Shown here: in pieces, positions 15,704 to 24,927 of the stretch
Layout of the letters: each line of letters opens with the position of its first letter
Position numbering within the stretch: position 1 is the first letter of the stretch
NCBI RefSeq assembly: GCF_019857225.1
Contig: NZ_JAFJSY010000006.1
Coordinates: 244,398 to 308,397 of the forward strand
Direction: 5' to 3'
DNA length: 64,000 bases
Source of the DNA: Streptomyces plumbidurans
GTDB taxonomy: Bacteria > Actinomycetota > Actinomycetes > Streptomycetales > Streptomycetaceae
Notes under the pieces: model-generated
Told to the model about the DNA's origin: nothing
The model's database searches: none
The model's input: only the letters and a program-made list of their open reading frames with translations
Made by a program: the position numbers and the translations under genes

Positions 15704-18618
15704 CGGTAGGCGATCGCCACCGCCTCCGTACGGCTGGAGGCGCCCAGCTTGGCCAGGATGTTGGAGACATGCACGCTGGCCGTCTTGCCGCTGATGAACA
15801 GCTCCTCGCCGATCTGCCGGTTGCTGCGGCCGCGCGCGAGCAGCCGCAGCACGTCCTGCTCGCGGGCCGTCAGCGGCGAGGGGCGCGCCCCCCGCGAGGG
15901 GGCGTCGGCGAGACGGCCGCGCCGTACGAGATCGTCGATCCGCTCCAGCAGGGGAGCCGCACCGAGCCGCTCCGCCACCGCTCTCGCCTCGTGCGCCTGG
16001 ACGGCCGCCTCCTCGCGCCGCTCGGCGGTCAACAGGGCCTCGGCGAACCGCACCTGGCTGCGCAGATGCTCGTACACGTCCCCGAAGCCGAACGCGTTCA
16101 TCGACTTCTCCCAGGCCTCCGCGTCCGGCCCGGAGACCACGCGCAGCCACTCCGCCTCGGCACGCGCCAGCCAGGCCATTCCCTCCGGACCCTGCGGGCC
16201 GCCGTGCTCGCCGTGCCGGGCCGTCTGCCGGGCCAGTTCGACCAGTTCGTCCGCTGTGTCCTTCCAGCGGTGCGCCTCACCGCCGGCCGCGCGCAGCTCC
16301 ACCGCCGCGTCGGCGACCGCCGCCAGGGCCAGCGCCGCCAACCGGACCGTCACGTCGGGGCGATTGCCCGAGTCGTCGGTCAGCGCCGCGACCGTGGCAC
16401 GCGTGCGCTCCACCGCCGCTTCCGGCTCGCCCCGCAGCACCGCGGCCTCGGTCAGCGCGAGGCCCGCGACCAGGGTGGCCATCCAGTCGAAAGGCCCCTC
16501 CAGCAGGGCCTGGGCCCGCTCGACGGCACGCAGGTCGCCGCGGGCCAGCGCCACATACAGCGCGGGCCCCATGGTGTAACCGCCCGCCGCCGGCAGGACG
16601 GCCGCGTCCGCCGCCGCGGCCCGGGTGCACTCGTCCCAGCGGCCCAGTGTGTACAGCACCAGCAGATGCAGATAGCGCATCTCCAGCGGATACGGCGACG
16701 ACAGCAGCCCGGCGCGGCGGGCCCGGTCCAGGCCCTCCGTCACCCACGGCAGACAGCCCTCCAGATTGCCCGCCTCGAAACAGCCGACCGCCAGATTGAA
16801 CAGGGCGCGCATCTCCACCGGGGTGTTGCCCGCCTGCCGCGCCAGCTCGCGGGCCTCCTCCAGCCGCTCCTGGTTCTCGGGGCTGCGCCGTCCGTCGCCC
16901 TCGAGGATGGCCAGCGAGACCAGCAGATCCGCCCGCGCGTCGGTGACCCGCAGCTGCTCCGCGACCTGCAGGGCCTGGCGGGCGACCCGCAGGGCCGTTT
17001 CGTTCTCCCCTATGTGGCGGGCCGCGATGACATGCGTGGCCGCCGCCCACACCCAGGTCCGGCTCGGCGGCTCGGCGGGGATCATCGCGAGCGCCTCACT
17101 GCTGTAGGCGAACGCGGCCGTCAGGCTGTCGACGCTCATCAGATTGCCCGCCAGCGTGTAGCGCACCCGGGCGGCGAGCTCGTGGTCGGTGTCCTGGCCG
17201 GTGCTGGCGAGCGCGGCCCGGGTCAGTGACACCGCCCGGTGCGACTCACCGGCGTGCGCGGCCGCGGCCGAGGCACGCAGCGTGAGCGTCACCCGGTCGA
17301 CGCCGTCGCCCGAGGGACGCGCCGCGGGATCCACCGACTCCCACAGGTCGAGCGCGGTCTCCAGGTGGCGCAGCTCCTCGGCGGGCGCGCCCACCCGCTC
17401 GGCATGTCCGGCCGCCTCCAGGGAGGCGGCGAGTGCGTCGGGCAGGTCATGGCTCTCGCGGTAGTGGTGGGCGCGCTCGGCCGCGCTCTCGGCCGGATGG
17501 CCACGGCCCGCGAGCAGCCGCGCGAACGTGCCGTGCAGCCGTGACCGTTCCCCCGGCAGGAGATCGGCGTACACCGCCTCGCGGGCCAGGGCGTGCCGGA
17601 AGGCGTAGGTGTCGTTGCCGCTGGGGACCAGGAGCTGGCGGCCGATCGCCTCCCGCAGCGCCGCCTCCAGTTCGTCCTCGGGCAGTCCCACCGCGTCCCG
17701 CAGCAGGTCGTGCTCCACGCGCCGCCCGGCGACGGCGGCCGTGCGCAGCACCTGCTGGGCGGTGTCGGACAGCTGCTCGATCCGGATGAGGAGGACGTCG
17801 GCCAGCCCGCTGGGCACACCGCCCGCCTCCGTGTCGGTGGCCGCGAGCAGCTCCTCCGCGTAGAAGGCGTTGCCCTCGGCGCGCTCGACGATGCCGCGCA
17901 CCGTGGCGTCCGGCAGGGGGCGGTCCTGCAGTGCCCGCACCAGGCGGGTCACCTCGGCGTCGGCCATGGGCCGCAGCTCCACCCGCTCGACCGCGGGCAG
18001 CCGCACCAGCTCGGCGAGCAGGGGACGCAGCGGATGCCGGCGGTGCAGGTCGTCCGCGCGGTACGAGGCGAAGACCGCCAGCCGGTGCGTGGGGGCGCCG
18101 CCGGCGGACCGCTGCAGGATCCCGCGGCTGAGCAGGAAGCGCAGCAGGTCCCGGGAGGACTGGTCGGCCCAGTGCAGGTCCTCCAGGACCAGCAGCAGCG
18201 GAGCGATCTCCGAGAGGTCGGCCAGCAGTGCCGCCATGCTCTCGAAGAGCTGGAGCCGGCCGCCCAAGTCCCGCCCGGCGTCCGTGGCCGCGCCGCGCAG
18301 CCGGCCGACCACCGGATGCGACGCGAGGACCTCGGCGAACCGTTCGTCGCCGCCCAGCACGCCCAGCACCTCGGTGAACGGCAGATACGGCAGGCCGACG
18401 TCACCGAGGTCGACGCAGTGACCCGTGAGGACGGTCATCCCGTCGCGGACGGCCCGCCCGGCGAGCTCGTCCAGCACCCGGGTCTTGCCCACGCCCGCGT
18501 CCCCGGCCAGCAGCACGGCCCGAGCCTCCCCGGCGCGGGCGCGCTCCAGCACCCCGGAGAGCCGGGCGACTTCCTCGTCCCGGCCGATGAGCGGCGTGGT
18601 GAATACGGTCTGCGGCAC
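15664..18618 (-). CDS. LAL-type LuxR family transcriptional regulator with AAA ATPase domain
   Basis: This 984-aa protein is a large ATP-binding LuxR regulator. Walker A is GDAGVGKT (39-46) and Walker B is LLLVLEDLHWAD (about 140-151). A long TPR-like helical region fills the middle, and a LuxR HTH lies at the C-terminus (about 910-970; LTAREQDVLRLLARG...SVHVSNILAKLG). It belongs to the STAND-type MalT-like class that responds to a ligand bound by the helical part. The start is GTG 18618 with AGGATGG just upstream. It converges on, and overlaps by 40 bp, the SGNH gene of the glycan operon; whether it regulates that operon is unknown. Confidence 0.92.
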   Translation of the reverse strand: MPQTVFTTPLIGRDEEVARLSGVLERARAGEARAVLLAGDAGVGKTRVLDELAGRAVRDGMTVLTGHCVDLGDVGLPYLPFTEVLGVLGGDERFAEVLASHPVVGRLRGAATDAGRDLGGRLQLFESMAALLADLSEIAPLLLVLEDLHWADQSSRDLLRFLLSRGILQRSAGGAPTHRLAVFASYRADDLHRRHPLRPLLAELVRLPAVERVELRPMADAEVTRLVRALQDRPLPDATVRGIVERAEGNAFYAEELLAATDTEAGGVPSGLADVLLIRIEQLSDTAQQVLRTAAVAGRRVEHDLLRDAVGLPEDELEAALREAIGRQLLVPSGNDTYAFRHALAREAVYADLLPGERSRLHGTFARLLAGRGHPAESAAERAHHYRESHDLPDALAASLEAAGHAERVGAPAEELRHLETALDLWESVDPAARPSGDGVDRVTLTLRASAAAAHAGESHRAVSLTRAALASTGQDTDHELAARVRYTLAGNLMSVDSLTAAFAYSSEALAMIPAEPPSRTWVWAAATHVIAARHIGENETALRVARQALQVAEQLRVTDARADLLVSLAILEGDGRRSPENQERLEEARELARQAGNTPVEMRALFNLAVGCFEAGNLEGCLPWVTEGLDRARRAGLLSSPYPLEMRYLHLLVLYTLGRWDECTRAAAADAAVLPAAGGYTMGPALYVALARGDLRAVERAQALLEGPFDWMATLVAGLALTEAAVLRGEPEAAVERTRATVAALTDDSGNRPDVTVRLAALALAAVADAAVELRAAGGEAHRWKDTADELVELARQTARHGEHGGPQGPEGMAWLARAEAEWLRVVSGPDAEAWEKSMNAFGFGDVYEHLRSQVRFAEALLTAERREEAAVQAHEARAVAERLGAAPLLERIDDLVRRGRLADAPSRGARPSPLTAREQDVLRLLARGRSNRQIGEELFISGKTASVHVSNILAKLGASSRTEAVAIAYRQGLIAPEPSASG

Positions 18619-18710
18619 GCATCCATCCTGGCACGCGGCACTGACACGGCCCCGGGGATTGTTCAGCGGGCGTGAGCGTCAGCGCCCTTCGCTGCGTTCG
18701 CGTCCGGTGC

Positions 18711-19064
18711 TCAGGACCGCAGCGTCTTCGTCCAGTCGGCCGGCACCCGCCCCGCGGGGCCCGGCGCCGGCTGGTCCGCCGGGTGGCTCTCCGGCGGCGC
18801 GAGAGCGGGACCGGACTCGTACAGCTGCGAGCTGTCGAAGTCCCAGAACCAGCTCTCGCCCGGCTCGAAGCTCTGGATCACCCGGTGGCCGGTGGCCTTC
18901 CAGTGGGCGGTGGCATGCTTGCCGGGGGAGTCGTCGCAGCAGCCGACGTGACCGCACTGGGCGCACCGCCGCAGATGGAACCACCAGCCGCCCGCCTCGT
19001 CGCACTCGGTGCATCCGGTGCCGCTCGGCGGGACGCTCGCGTCGATTCCGTTGGCGCTGGTCAT
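18711..19064 (-). CDS. UBP-type zinc finger protein
   Basis: This 117-aa protein is a single ZnF-UBP domain (about 17-80): GCTECDEAGG, RRCAQCGHVGCCDDSPGKHATAHW, GHRVIQSFEPGESWFW. The paired Cys and the HxxxH-like H50/H54/H60 set are the zinc ligands. In eukaryotes this fold binds the free C-terminal Gly-Gly of ubiquitin; the bacterial ligand is not known. ATG 19064 overlaps the histidine kinase stop as ATGA, making it the third coupled gene of the signalling operon. The tail (80-117) is Pro-rich and probably disordered. Confidence 0.85.
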   Translation of the reverse strand: MTSANGIDASVPPSGTGCTECDEAGGWWFHLRRCAQCGHVGCCDDSPGKHATAHWKATGHRVIQSFEPGESWFWDFDSSQLYESGPALAPPESHPADQPAPGPAGRVPADWTKTLRS

Positions 19065-20518
19065 ACGGGCTCCTCGGAGGGTTCGTCGGCCGAGGCGGTC
19101 AGCGGCAGCAGGACCTGGAAGCGGGTGTCGCCGGGTTCGGACTCGACCTGGAGGGTGCCGTGGTGCTTGTTGACGACGATCCGCCAGGAGATGTCGAGGC
19201 CGAGCCCCGTGCCCTCGCCCACCGGCTTGGTGGTGAAGAACGGGTCGAAGATACGGCCGCGGATCTCCTTCGGCACGCCGGGGCCGGTGTCGCGGAACTC
19301 GACGAGCAGCATGTCGTGCTCCATGCCCGTCCGCACGGTCAACGTGCCTTCTCCACCGGCGCTGTTGATGGCCGAGACCGCGTTGTCGATGAGGTTGGTC
19401 CACACCTGGTTGAGCTCGGCCGGGTAGGCGGGGATCTTCGGCAGCGTACGGTCGTAGTCCTTGACGACGTCGATCCGCGGGCCGATCTTGCCGCCAAGCA
19501 TCAGCAGGGTGCTGTCGAGCAGTTCATGGACGTCGGCGTCCTGGAAGGGGGCACGGTCGAGCTGCGAGTACTGCTTGGCGGCGTCGACGAGATGCGAGAT
19601 GCGGGTGGTCGAGTCGTTGATCTCGTCCATCAACAGCTCTGTCTCGACGGTGTAGTTGAGCCAGCCGATCGCGTTCGGCAGGATCTCCTCGTCCACGGCG
19701 GCCGCGATCTGGTCCAGCCAGTCGACGTCGAGACCGGCCTGCACGAAGGTGGGCGCGATCCGCCAGCCCTCCTGGATGTCGTGGTCGTCCAGCCAGTCGG
19801 TGACCGTGTCCTCCCGGTCCGACGCCTCCAGCGGGCTCAACGTGGGTGCCTTGGCGACGCGTTCGGCCGTGCGCTCCTGGATGTCGATGAGGTTGGCCAT
19901 GACCTCGGGGCTGTACGAGCCCTGCGCGATGATCGCCAGCTTGTGGCGCATCTTGCCCACCCGCTCGCGCAGCGTGGCGGTGGCCCGCACGGCCGCGGCG
20001 GCCGGGTTGTTGAGCTCGTGGGTGAGCCCGGCGGACAACGAGCCCAGCGCCAGCAGCCGTTCACGCTGGCCGATGGCGCGCTGCGTGTTCTTCGAGCCGA
20101 AGAACAGCCCCTCCAGCAGATGCACCGCCATCGGGAACCACTCCTGCATGATGGCCGCGAAGGTGTCCGCGGGCAGCACGAAGAACCTGGTCGGCTCCGT
20201 GACGCGCATGGAGTTGTTGTAGACCTGGCGGACCCGGTCCCCGATGTAGGCCTGCATGGCGCCCGAGTACACCCCGGGCTGTGAGGTGCGGGTGACCTCC
20301 ACGTCGTCGCCGCCGACCCGCCGCGACAGCACGACGGTGCCTTCGACCATCACGTAGAAGCAGGTGGCGGGATCGCCCTCGGTGTACACCGGGCCCGCCT
20401 CGAACCGCTCCACCCGCCCCTCGCTGCACAGCCGCCCGAGCTGCTCCGGGGTGAGCTTCTCGAACAGGAACAGCGAACCGATCTCCTGCGGGCTGCAGGG
20501 CATCAACTGCCCGCTCAC
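19061..20518 (-). CDS. Cyclic-nucleotide-binding-domain histidine kinase
   Basis: This 485-aa soluble kinase has an N-terminal Crp-like cNMP-binding domain (about 10-125; FYVMVEGTVVLSRRVGG, GAMQAYIGDRV), a DHp segment with phospho-acceptor H167 in GLTHELNNPAAAA, and a HATPase domain with N box NQVWTNLIDNAVSAI, DTGPGVP and GEGTGLGLDIS. There is no membrane segment, so the signal is cytoplasmic. GTG 20518 has GGAG 6 nt upstream and overlaps the previous stop as GTGA; an internal ATG at 20503 is less well placed. The receiver-flavoprotein encoded just upstream is the natural phosphotransfer partner. Confidence 0.9.
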   Translation of the reverse strand: MSGQLMPCSPQEIGSLFLFEKLTPEQLGRLCSEGRVERFEAGPVYTEGDPATCFYVMVEGTVVLSRRVGGDDVEVTRTSQPGVYSGAMQAYIGDRVRQVYNNSMRVTEPTRFFVLPADTFAAIMQEWFPMAVHLLEGLFFGSKNTQRAIGQRERLLALGSLSAGLTHELNNPAAAAVRATATLRERVGKMRHKLAIIAQGSYSPEVMANLIDIQERTAERVAKAPTLSPLEASDREDTVTDWLDDHDIQEGWRIAPTFVQAGLDVDWLDQIAAAVDEEILPNAIGWLNYTVETELLMDEINDSTTRISHLVDAAKQYSQLDRAPFQDADVHELLDSTLLMLGGKIGPRIDVVKDYDRTLPKIPAYPAELNQVWTNLIDNAVSAINSAGGEGTLTVRTGMEHDMLLVEFRDTGPGVPKEIRGRIFDPFFTTKPVGEGTGLGLDISWRIVVNKHHGTLQVESEPGDTRFQVLLPLTASADEPSEEPV

Positions 20519-22191
20519 GACTGCTCCAGATACCGGTGGACGAGCATCACGGCCATGGCTCCCTCTCCGACGGCGGACGCGACGCGCTTGGCGGAGTCGG
20601 CGCGTGCGTCGCCCGCCACGAACACGCCGGGAATATTGGTCTCCAGGTGGTACGGCGGCCGGTCCAGCTCCCAGTCCGCGGGCGGCCGCCCGTCCGCGGT
20701 CAGGTCGGGCCCGGCCAGGATGAACCCGTGGTCGTCCCGCAGCACCGTGCCGTCCAGCCAGCCGGTCAGCGGGGCGGCGCCGATGAACACGAACATCCAC
20801 TGCGCGTCGACGAGTTCGGTCTCGCCGGTGTCCACGTCCCGCAGCAGCAGCTGCTCCAGACGGCCGGAGCCGTGCGCCGCCTCGACGACGGTACGCGCGC
20901 GTACCGTGATGTTCGGCGACTCGTTGATCTGCTGGATGAGGTAGTACGACATAGACGCGGACAGGTCGGCGCCGCGCACCAGCAGGGTGACCGACTTGGC
21001 GCCCCGGGCGAGATACATGGCCGCCTGACCGGCGGAGTTGGCGCCGCCGACGATGTACACGTCCTGCCCCTGGCAGGAGGCCGCCTCGGTGAGCGCCGAG
21101 CCGTAGAAGACCCCGCACCCGGTCAGGTCGTTGCAGCCGGGCGCCTCCAACTGCCGGTAGGAGACGCCGGTCGCGAGGATCACGCTGTGCGCGGCGACCG
21201 CCGAGCCGTCGGAGAACCGCACCGTCCGCGCGGCTCCGTTGACCTCGAGACCGGTCACCTCGCGCGTGGTGAGGATCTCGGCGCCGAACTTGCCGGCCTG
21301 CCGTCGCGCCCGCTCGGTGAGCTGCGCCCCGGACACGCCGTCGGGGAAGCCGAGGTAGTTCTCGATCCGTGAGCTCTGGCCCGCCTGCCCTCCGGTCGCC
21401 GACCGCTCCACGAGCACGGTCCGCAGCCCCTCTGAGGCGCCGTACACCGCGGCACCGAGCCCCGCGGGCCCGCCGCCGATGACGACGAGGTCGTAGAAGT
21501 CGGCCGCGGGCGTCGTCGCCAGGCCCACCCGCGCGGCCAGCTCCGGAGCCTCCGGCTGCACCAGCGGCGCCCCGTCCGGGGTGATCACCAGCGGCAGCCG
21601 CTGCCCGTCCTGCCCGGCCGCCGCCAGCAGCCGCTGCCCCTCGGGTTCCTCGGCCGAGTACCAGCGGTAGGGCACCTGATTGCGCGCCAAAAACTCCCGT
21701 ACGTCCGACGAGCGCGCCGACCAGCGGTGCCCGACCACCTTGGTGCTGGTCACCGGGCGGAAGTCGCTGCGGCGCCACGCCTCGAGCAGGTCGTCCAGGA
21801 CCGGGTAGAGCTTCTCCTCCGGTGGGTCCCAGGGCTTGAGCAGATAGTGGTCGAGGTCGACGACGTTGATCGCGTCGATCGCCGCGTTGGTGTCGGCGTA
21901 CGCCGTCAGCAGGACCCGCCGGGCGCCCGGATGGACGTCGAGGGCCTGCTCCAGGAACTCGATGCCGTTCATCTGAGGCATGCGGTAGTCGGCCAGGATC
22001 ACGGCCACGAGATCACCGCGCAGCTTCAGCTCCCGCAGTGCTTCCAGCGCCGACTCGCCGGACTCCGCGCGGACGATCCGGTACGACTCGCCGTAGCGGC
22101 GCCGCAGGTCGCGGGCGACGGCCCGGGACACCCCGGGATCGTCGTCCACCGTCATGATGACAGTCCGCGCTGCGTCGGACGCCTGTGCCAT
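20515..22191 (-). CDS. Response regulator receiver-flavoprotein (thioredoxin-reductase-like) fusion
   Basis: This 558-aa protein has a receiver domain (1-130; phospho-acceptor D68 in ILADYRMP, T96, K119), a glutaredoxin/thioredoxin-like linker region (about 145-235) and a C-terminal pyridine-nucleotide-disulfide-oxidoreductase-like domain (about 250-558). The last has the FAD motif VVIGGGPAGLGAAVYGASEG, the NADPH motif YIVGGANSAGQA and the FVAGDA FAD-binding end. Where thioredoxin reductases have CxxC after the GVSYR segment, this protein reads GCGVFYGSA, so the redox dithiol is missing and classical thioredoxin reduction is unlikely. It heads the operon with the kinase and UBP finger. GGGAG precedes ATG 22191. 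Confidence 0.9.
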   Translation of the reverse strand: MAQASDAARTVIMTVDDDPGVSRAVARDLRRRYGESYRIVRAESGESALEALRELKLRGDLVAVILADYRMPQMNGIEFLEQALDVHPGARRVLLTAYADTNAAIDAINVVDLDHYLLKPWDPPEEKLYPVLDDLLEAWRRSDFRPVTSTKVVGHRWSARSSDVREFLARNQVPYRWYSAEEPEGQRLLAAAGQDGQRLPLVITPDGAPLVQPEAPELAARVGLATTPAADFYDLVVIGGGPAGLGAAVYGASEGLRTVLVERSATGGQAGQSSRIENYLGFPDGVSGAQLTERARRQAGKFGAEILTTREVTGLEVNGAARTVRFSDGSAVAAHSVILATGVSYRQLEAPGCNDLTGCGVFYGSALTEAASCQGQDVYIVGGANSAGQAAMYLARGAKSVTLLVRGADLSASMSYYLIQQINESPNITVRARTVVEAAHGSGRLEQLLLRDVDTGETELVDAQWMFVFIGAAPLTGWLDGTVLRDDHGFILAGPDLTADGRPPADWELDRPPYHLETNIPGVFVAGDARADSAKRVASAVGEGAMAVMLVHRYLEQS

Positions 22192-22356
22192 ACGTCTCCC
22201 ACCCCGTGTGGTCGGACCGACGGCTCGACGAGCGCTGTCGCTCAGGCGGTCGCCGCGCCGGCTCCCGCCCATCGTATGTTCGATCGTCCCGCTTCGCTCC
22301 GCCATAAGGCTTGCGTTCGCTGTGGGCAGGGCAGCCGGGCCCCGCGGGGGAGGAGG

Positions 22357-22713
22357 TCAGCGGCGTCGCGAGGAGAGCACGCAGAACTCGTTGCCCTCGG
22401 GGTCGGCCAGCGTCACCCAGGGGACGTCGTCGCCCTGTCCGACGTCCACGTGCCGGGCGCCGAGGGCGAGCAGCCGGGCCACCTCCGCGTCCCGGTCGTC
22501 CGGGCGGAAGTCCATGTGCAGCCGGTTCTTGACCGTCTTGCCCTCCGGGACCTGGGCGAAGATGAGCCCGGGCAGCGTGTCCTTGTCGGGGCGGATCTCG
22601 AACTCGCCGGGGTCGTCGTTGACCACGACCCAGCCGAGCGCCTCGGTCCACCAGCGGCCCAGCGCGACGGGATCGGCGGCGTCGACGTTGAGTTGCTCCC
22701 ATTCCAAGGCCAT
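22357..22713 (-). CDS. VOC family (glyoxalase/bleomycin-resistance-like) protein
   Basis: This 118-aa protein is one VOC module: EWEQLNVDAADPVALGRWWTE start, KNRLHMDFR middle and ADPEGNEFCVL end. These are the family's usual ligand-bearing strands. VOC proteins include lyases, dioxygenases and drug-binding proteins, so no reaction can be assigned. It is divergent from the universal stress protein gene across 60 bp. Confidence 0.85.
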   Translation of the reverse strand: MALEWEQLNVDAADPVALGRWWTEALGWVVVNDDPGEFEIRPDKDTLPGLIFAQVPEGKTVKNRLHMDFRPDDRDAEVARLLALGARHVDVGQGDDVPWVTLADPEGNEFCVLSSRRR

Positions 22714-22773
22714 GGGACAAGCGTAGTGAAGACTGACGTCCAGCGAAGCGACCATGACGACGGAGGCAGCCAC

Positions 22774-23649
22774 ATGACGCGCCCGATCACCGCGGGGGTC
22801 GACGGAACCGAGGAGAGCTTCGCCGCTCTGGACTGGGCGGCGAGGGAGGCGGTGCGCCGGGGCCTGCCGCTGCGCGTGGTGCAGGCCTGGAGCTTCCAGC
22901 CGTACGAGGCGATCGACGCCGCTGACCCCGACACCCAGGCCGGATGGGTGCGCGACGCGCTCGACGAGGCCGTACGCGGTGTCACCGGACGGCACACCGG
23001 TCTCGACGTCGCCGCCGACGTGGTATCGGGGGACACCGTCGAGACGCTGCTCGACGCGGCCGCGAACGCGGAGATGTTGGTGCTCGGATCGCGCGGCCAC
23101 GGCCCGGTCGTCGGCTTCCTGCTCGGCTCCGTCGGCCAGCAGGTGATCGTCGGGACGAAGCGGCCGGTGGTGCTCGTCCGCGCCGGGGACCAGCCGACGG
23201 CGGAGGCGGCCGGCCGTGAGATCGTCGTCGGCCAGCAGGGCGAACCTGAGGACAGCGTCGACGCGCTGCGGTTCGCGTTCGAGACGGCGGCCCGGCGCGG
23301 CGCCACCGTGCGTGTGGTGCGGGCCTGGTCCCTGCCGCCGGTGTTCGCCTACAGCCCGGGTTCGATGGAGCTGCTCGACGAGGCGGGCGGCCTGGAGCCG
23401 TTCGAGAAGAAGGCGCTCGGCGCCGCCCTGCAGCCGATGCGGGAGCTGTTTCCGGACGTTCCGGTGATCGAGCACGTGGAGATCGGCAGCGCGGGTCAGG
23501 TGCTGCTGTCGGTCGCCGGGCGGGCCCAGTTGATGGTCGTCGGCCGGCGCGCCCACCGCACGGCCGTGGGCGCACGCATCGGATCGGTCGCGCACGGGGT
23601 GCTGCACCACGCGCCCTGCCCGGTGGCCGTGGTCCCGAACACCGACTGA
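22774..23649 (+). CDS. Universal stress protein, two UspA domains
   Basis: This 291-aa protein is a tandem of two UspA domains. The first carries the intact ATP-binding G-2x-G-9x-GS loop (LGSRGHGPVVGFLLGS). The second has a degenerate loop (VGRRAHRTAVGARIGS), so only the first is likely to bind ATP. Tandem Usps are typical of actinomycetes and associate with dormancy, redox and stress responses. ATG 22774 is preceded by CGGAGGC. Confidence 0.9.
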   Translation: MTRPITAGVDGTEESFAALDWAAREAVRRGLPLRVVQAWSFQPYEAIDAADPDTQAGWVRDALDEAVRGVTGRHTGLDVAADVVSGDTVETLLDAAANAEMLVLGSRGHGPVVGFLLGSVGQQVIVGTKRPVVLVRAGDQPTAEAAGREIVVGQQGEPEDSVDALRFAFETAARRGATVRVVRAWSLPPVFAYSPGSMELLDEAGGLEPFEKKALGAALQPMRELFPDVPVIEHVEIGSAGQVLLSVAGRAQLMVVGRRAHRTAVGARIGSVAHGVLHHAPCPVAVVPNTD

Positions 23650-23650
23650 G

Positions 23651-24886
23651 TCACTCGCCCGACATGGGCTGCAGCGTCTCGCGGGCCTTCGGCAGGATGT
23701 TTTTGATGTAGTCGTCGACCGCGGTGTCCAGGCCGATGTCGTGCTGTGCGCGCTCGGACAGGTACCAGCGGTGCTCCAGCAGCTCGTGGTAGATCTCCGC
23801 GGAGTCCATCGTGCCGCGCAGTTCGACGGGTACGGCGCGCACGGTGGGGCGGAAGACGTCCCGCACCCACCGGTGCGCCAGCACCTCGGGGCGAGCGGCA
23901 AGCGGGTCCCCTGGCGCGTAGTCGTCCTGGGTGGCCATCCAGCTCTCCAGGTCGTTCAGCAGCCGCCGGGCCTGGTTCTCCTCGGCGTCCAGGCCGGTCA
24001 GGCGCAGCAGTTGGCGCTGGTGGTGACCGGCGTCGACGACCTTGGGCACGAAGGTGACGGTGTCGCCGTTCGAGGAGTGCGCGATCTGCATCTCGGCCAC
24101 GTCGAAGCCGAGGTCGTTCAGACGGCGGATCCGGCGCTCTATGTAGTGGTACTTGCCCGCCGGATACACGGAGGTCCGGGTCAGCTCCTCCCACAGATCG
24201 CCGTAGCGGGCGCAGATCTCCGTGCCGAACTCGATCGGATCCACGGACGGGTGCAGCGCTCCCGAGGCCTCCAGGTCCAGCAGCTCGCCGCTGATGTTCA
24301 CCCGGGCCAGATCGAGGTCGTATTCCCGCTGACCGGAGCTGAGCGCGGGATGCAGGTCGCCGGTCTCGGCGTCCACCAGGTAGGCGGCGTAGGCGCCCGC
24401 GTCGCGCCGGAAGAGCGTGTTGGACAGCGAGCAGTCGCCCCATGCGAACCCCGCCAGGTGCAGACGCACAAGGAGCACGGCCAGGGCGTCCATCAGGCGG
24501 TGCATGGTGGCCGGGCGCATGGTCGTCTCGAACATCGAGCGGTACGGCTGCGAGCCGCGCAGATGCCGGGTGATCAGCACCGGCTCCAGCGGCTCCCCCT
24601 CGGCGTCGGAGCGCCCGGTGACCACGGCGAGCGGGTCGACCGCCGGGATGCCGAGCCGGTCGAGGTCGCGCAGCAGCCCGTACTCGCGCTGGGCGGGCCG
24701 TTCGGCGAGCTCCTTGACGGCGATGACCTCGTCGCCGGCGCGGGCGTAGCGCACGACGTGCCGGGATATGCCGCGCGGCAGCGGGACCAGGTACTCGTCC
24801 GGCCACTGTTCCAGGGGCAGCTGCCACGGCAGCGCCAGCAGGAGCGCGGGATGCTCCGGGTTCGTCGCGCTGATCTGCAGTGCCAT
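23651..24886 (-). CDS. DUF4032 domain protein with kinase-like N-terminal domain
   Basis: This 411-aa protein has an N-terminal lipopolysaccharide-kinase-like fold: ISRHVVRYARAGDEVIAVKELAE carries a VAVK-type lysine, GFAWGDCSLSNTLF replaces the HRDxKxxN loop with GDxxxxN, and LVDAETGDLH provides the metal-binding Asp. A C-terminal DUF4032 region (about 230-400) follows. Unlike the kinase at the window start, the key Lys, Asp and Asn are retained, so phosphotransfer is possible. The substrate is unknown. Its stop is adjacent to the convergent Usp gene with no gap for a terminator. Confidence 0.8.
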   Translation of the reverse strand: MALQISATNPEHPALLLALPWQLPLEQWPDEYLVPLPRGISRHVVRYARAGDEVIAVKELAERPAQREYGLLRDLDRLGIPAVDPLAVVTGRSDAEGEPLEPVLITRHLRGSQPYRSMFETTMRPATMHRLMDALAVLLVRLHLAGFAWGDCSLSNTLFRRDAGAYAAYLVDAETGDLHPALSSGQREYDLDLARVNISGELLDLEASGALHPSVDPIEFGTEICARYGDLWEELTRTSVYPAGKYHYIERRIRRLNDLGFDVAEMQIAHSSNGDTVTFVPKVVDAGHHQRQLLRLTGLDAEENQARRLLNDLESWMATQDDYAPGDPLAARPEVLAHRWVRDVFRPTVRAVPVELRGTMDSAEIYHELLEHRWYLSERAQHDIGLDTAVDDYIKNILPKARETLQPMSGE

Positions 24887-24927
24887 GGCTCGCGTGTCCT
24901 CGCCCTCGCGGTGATCGTCACCTCACC

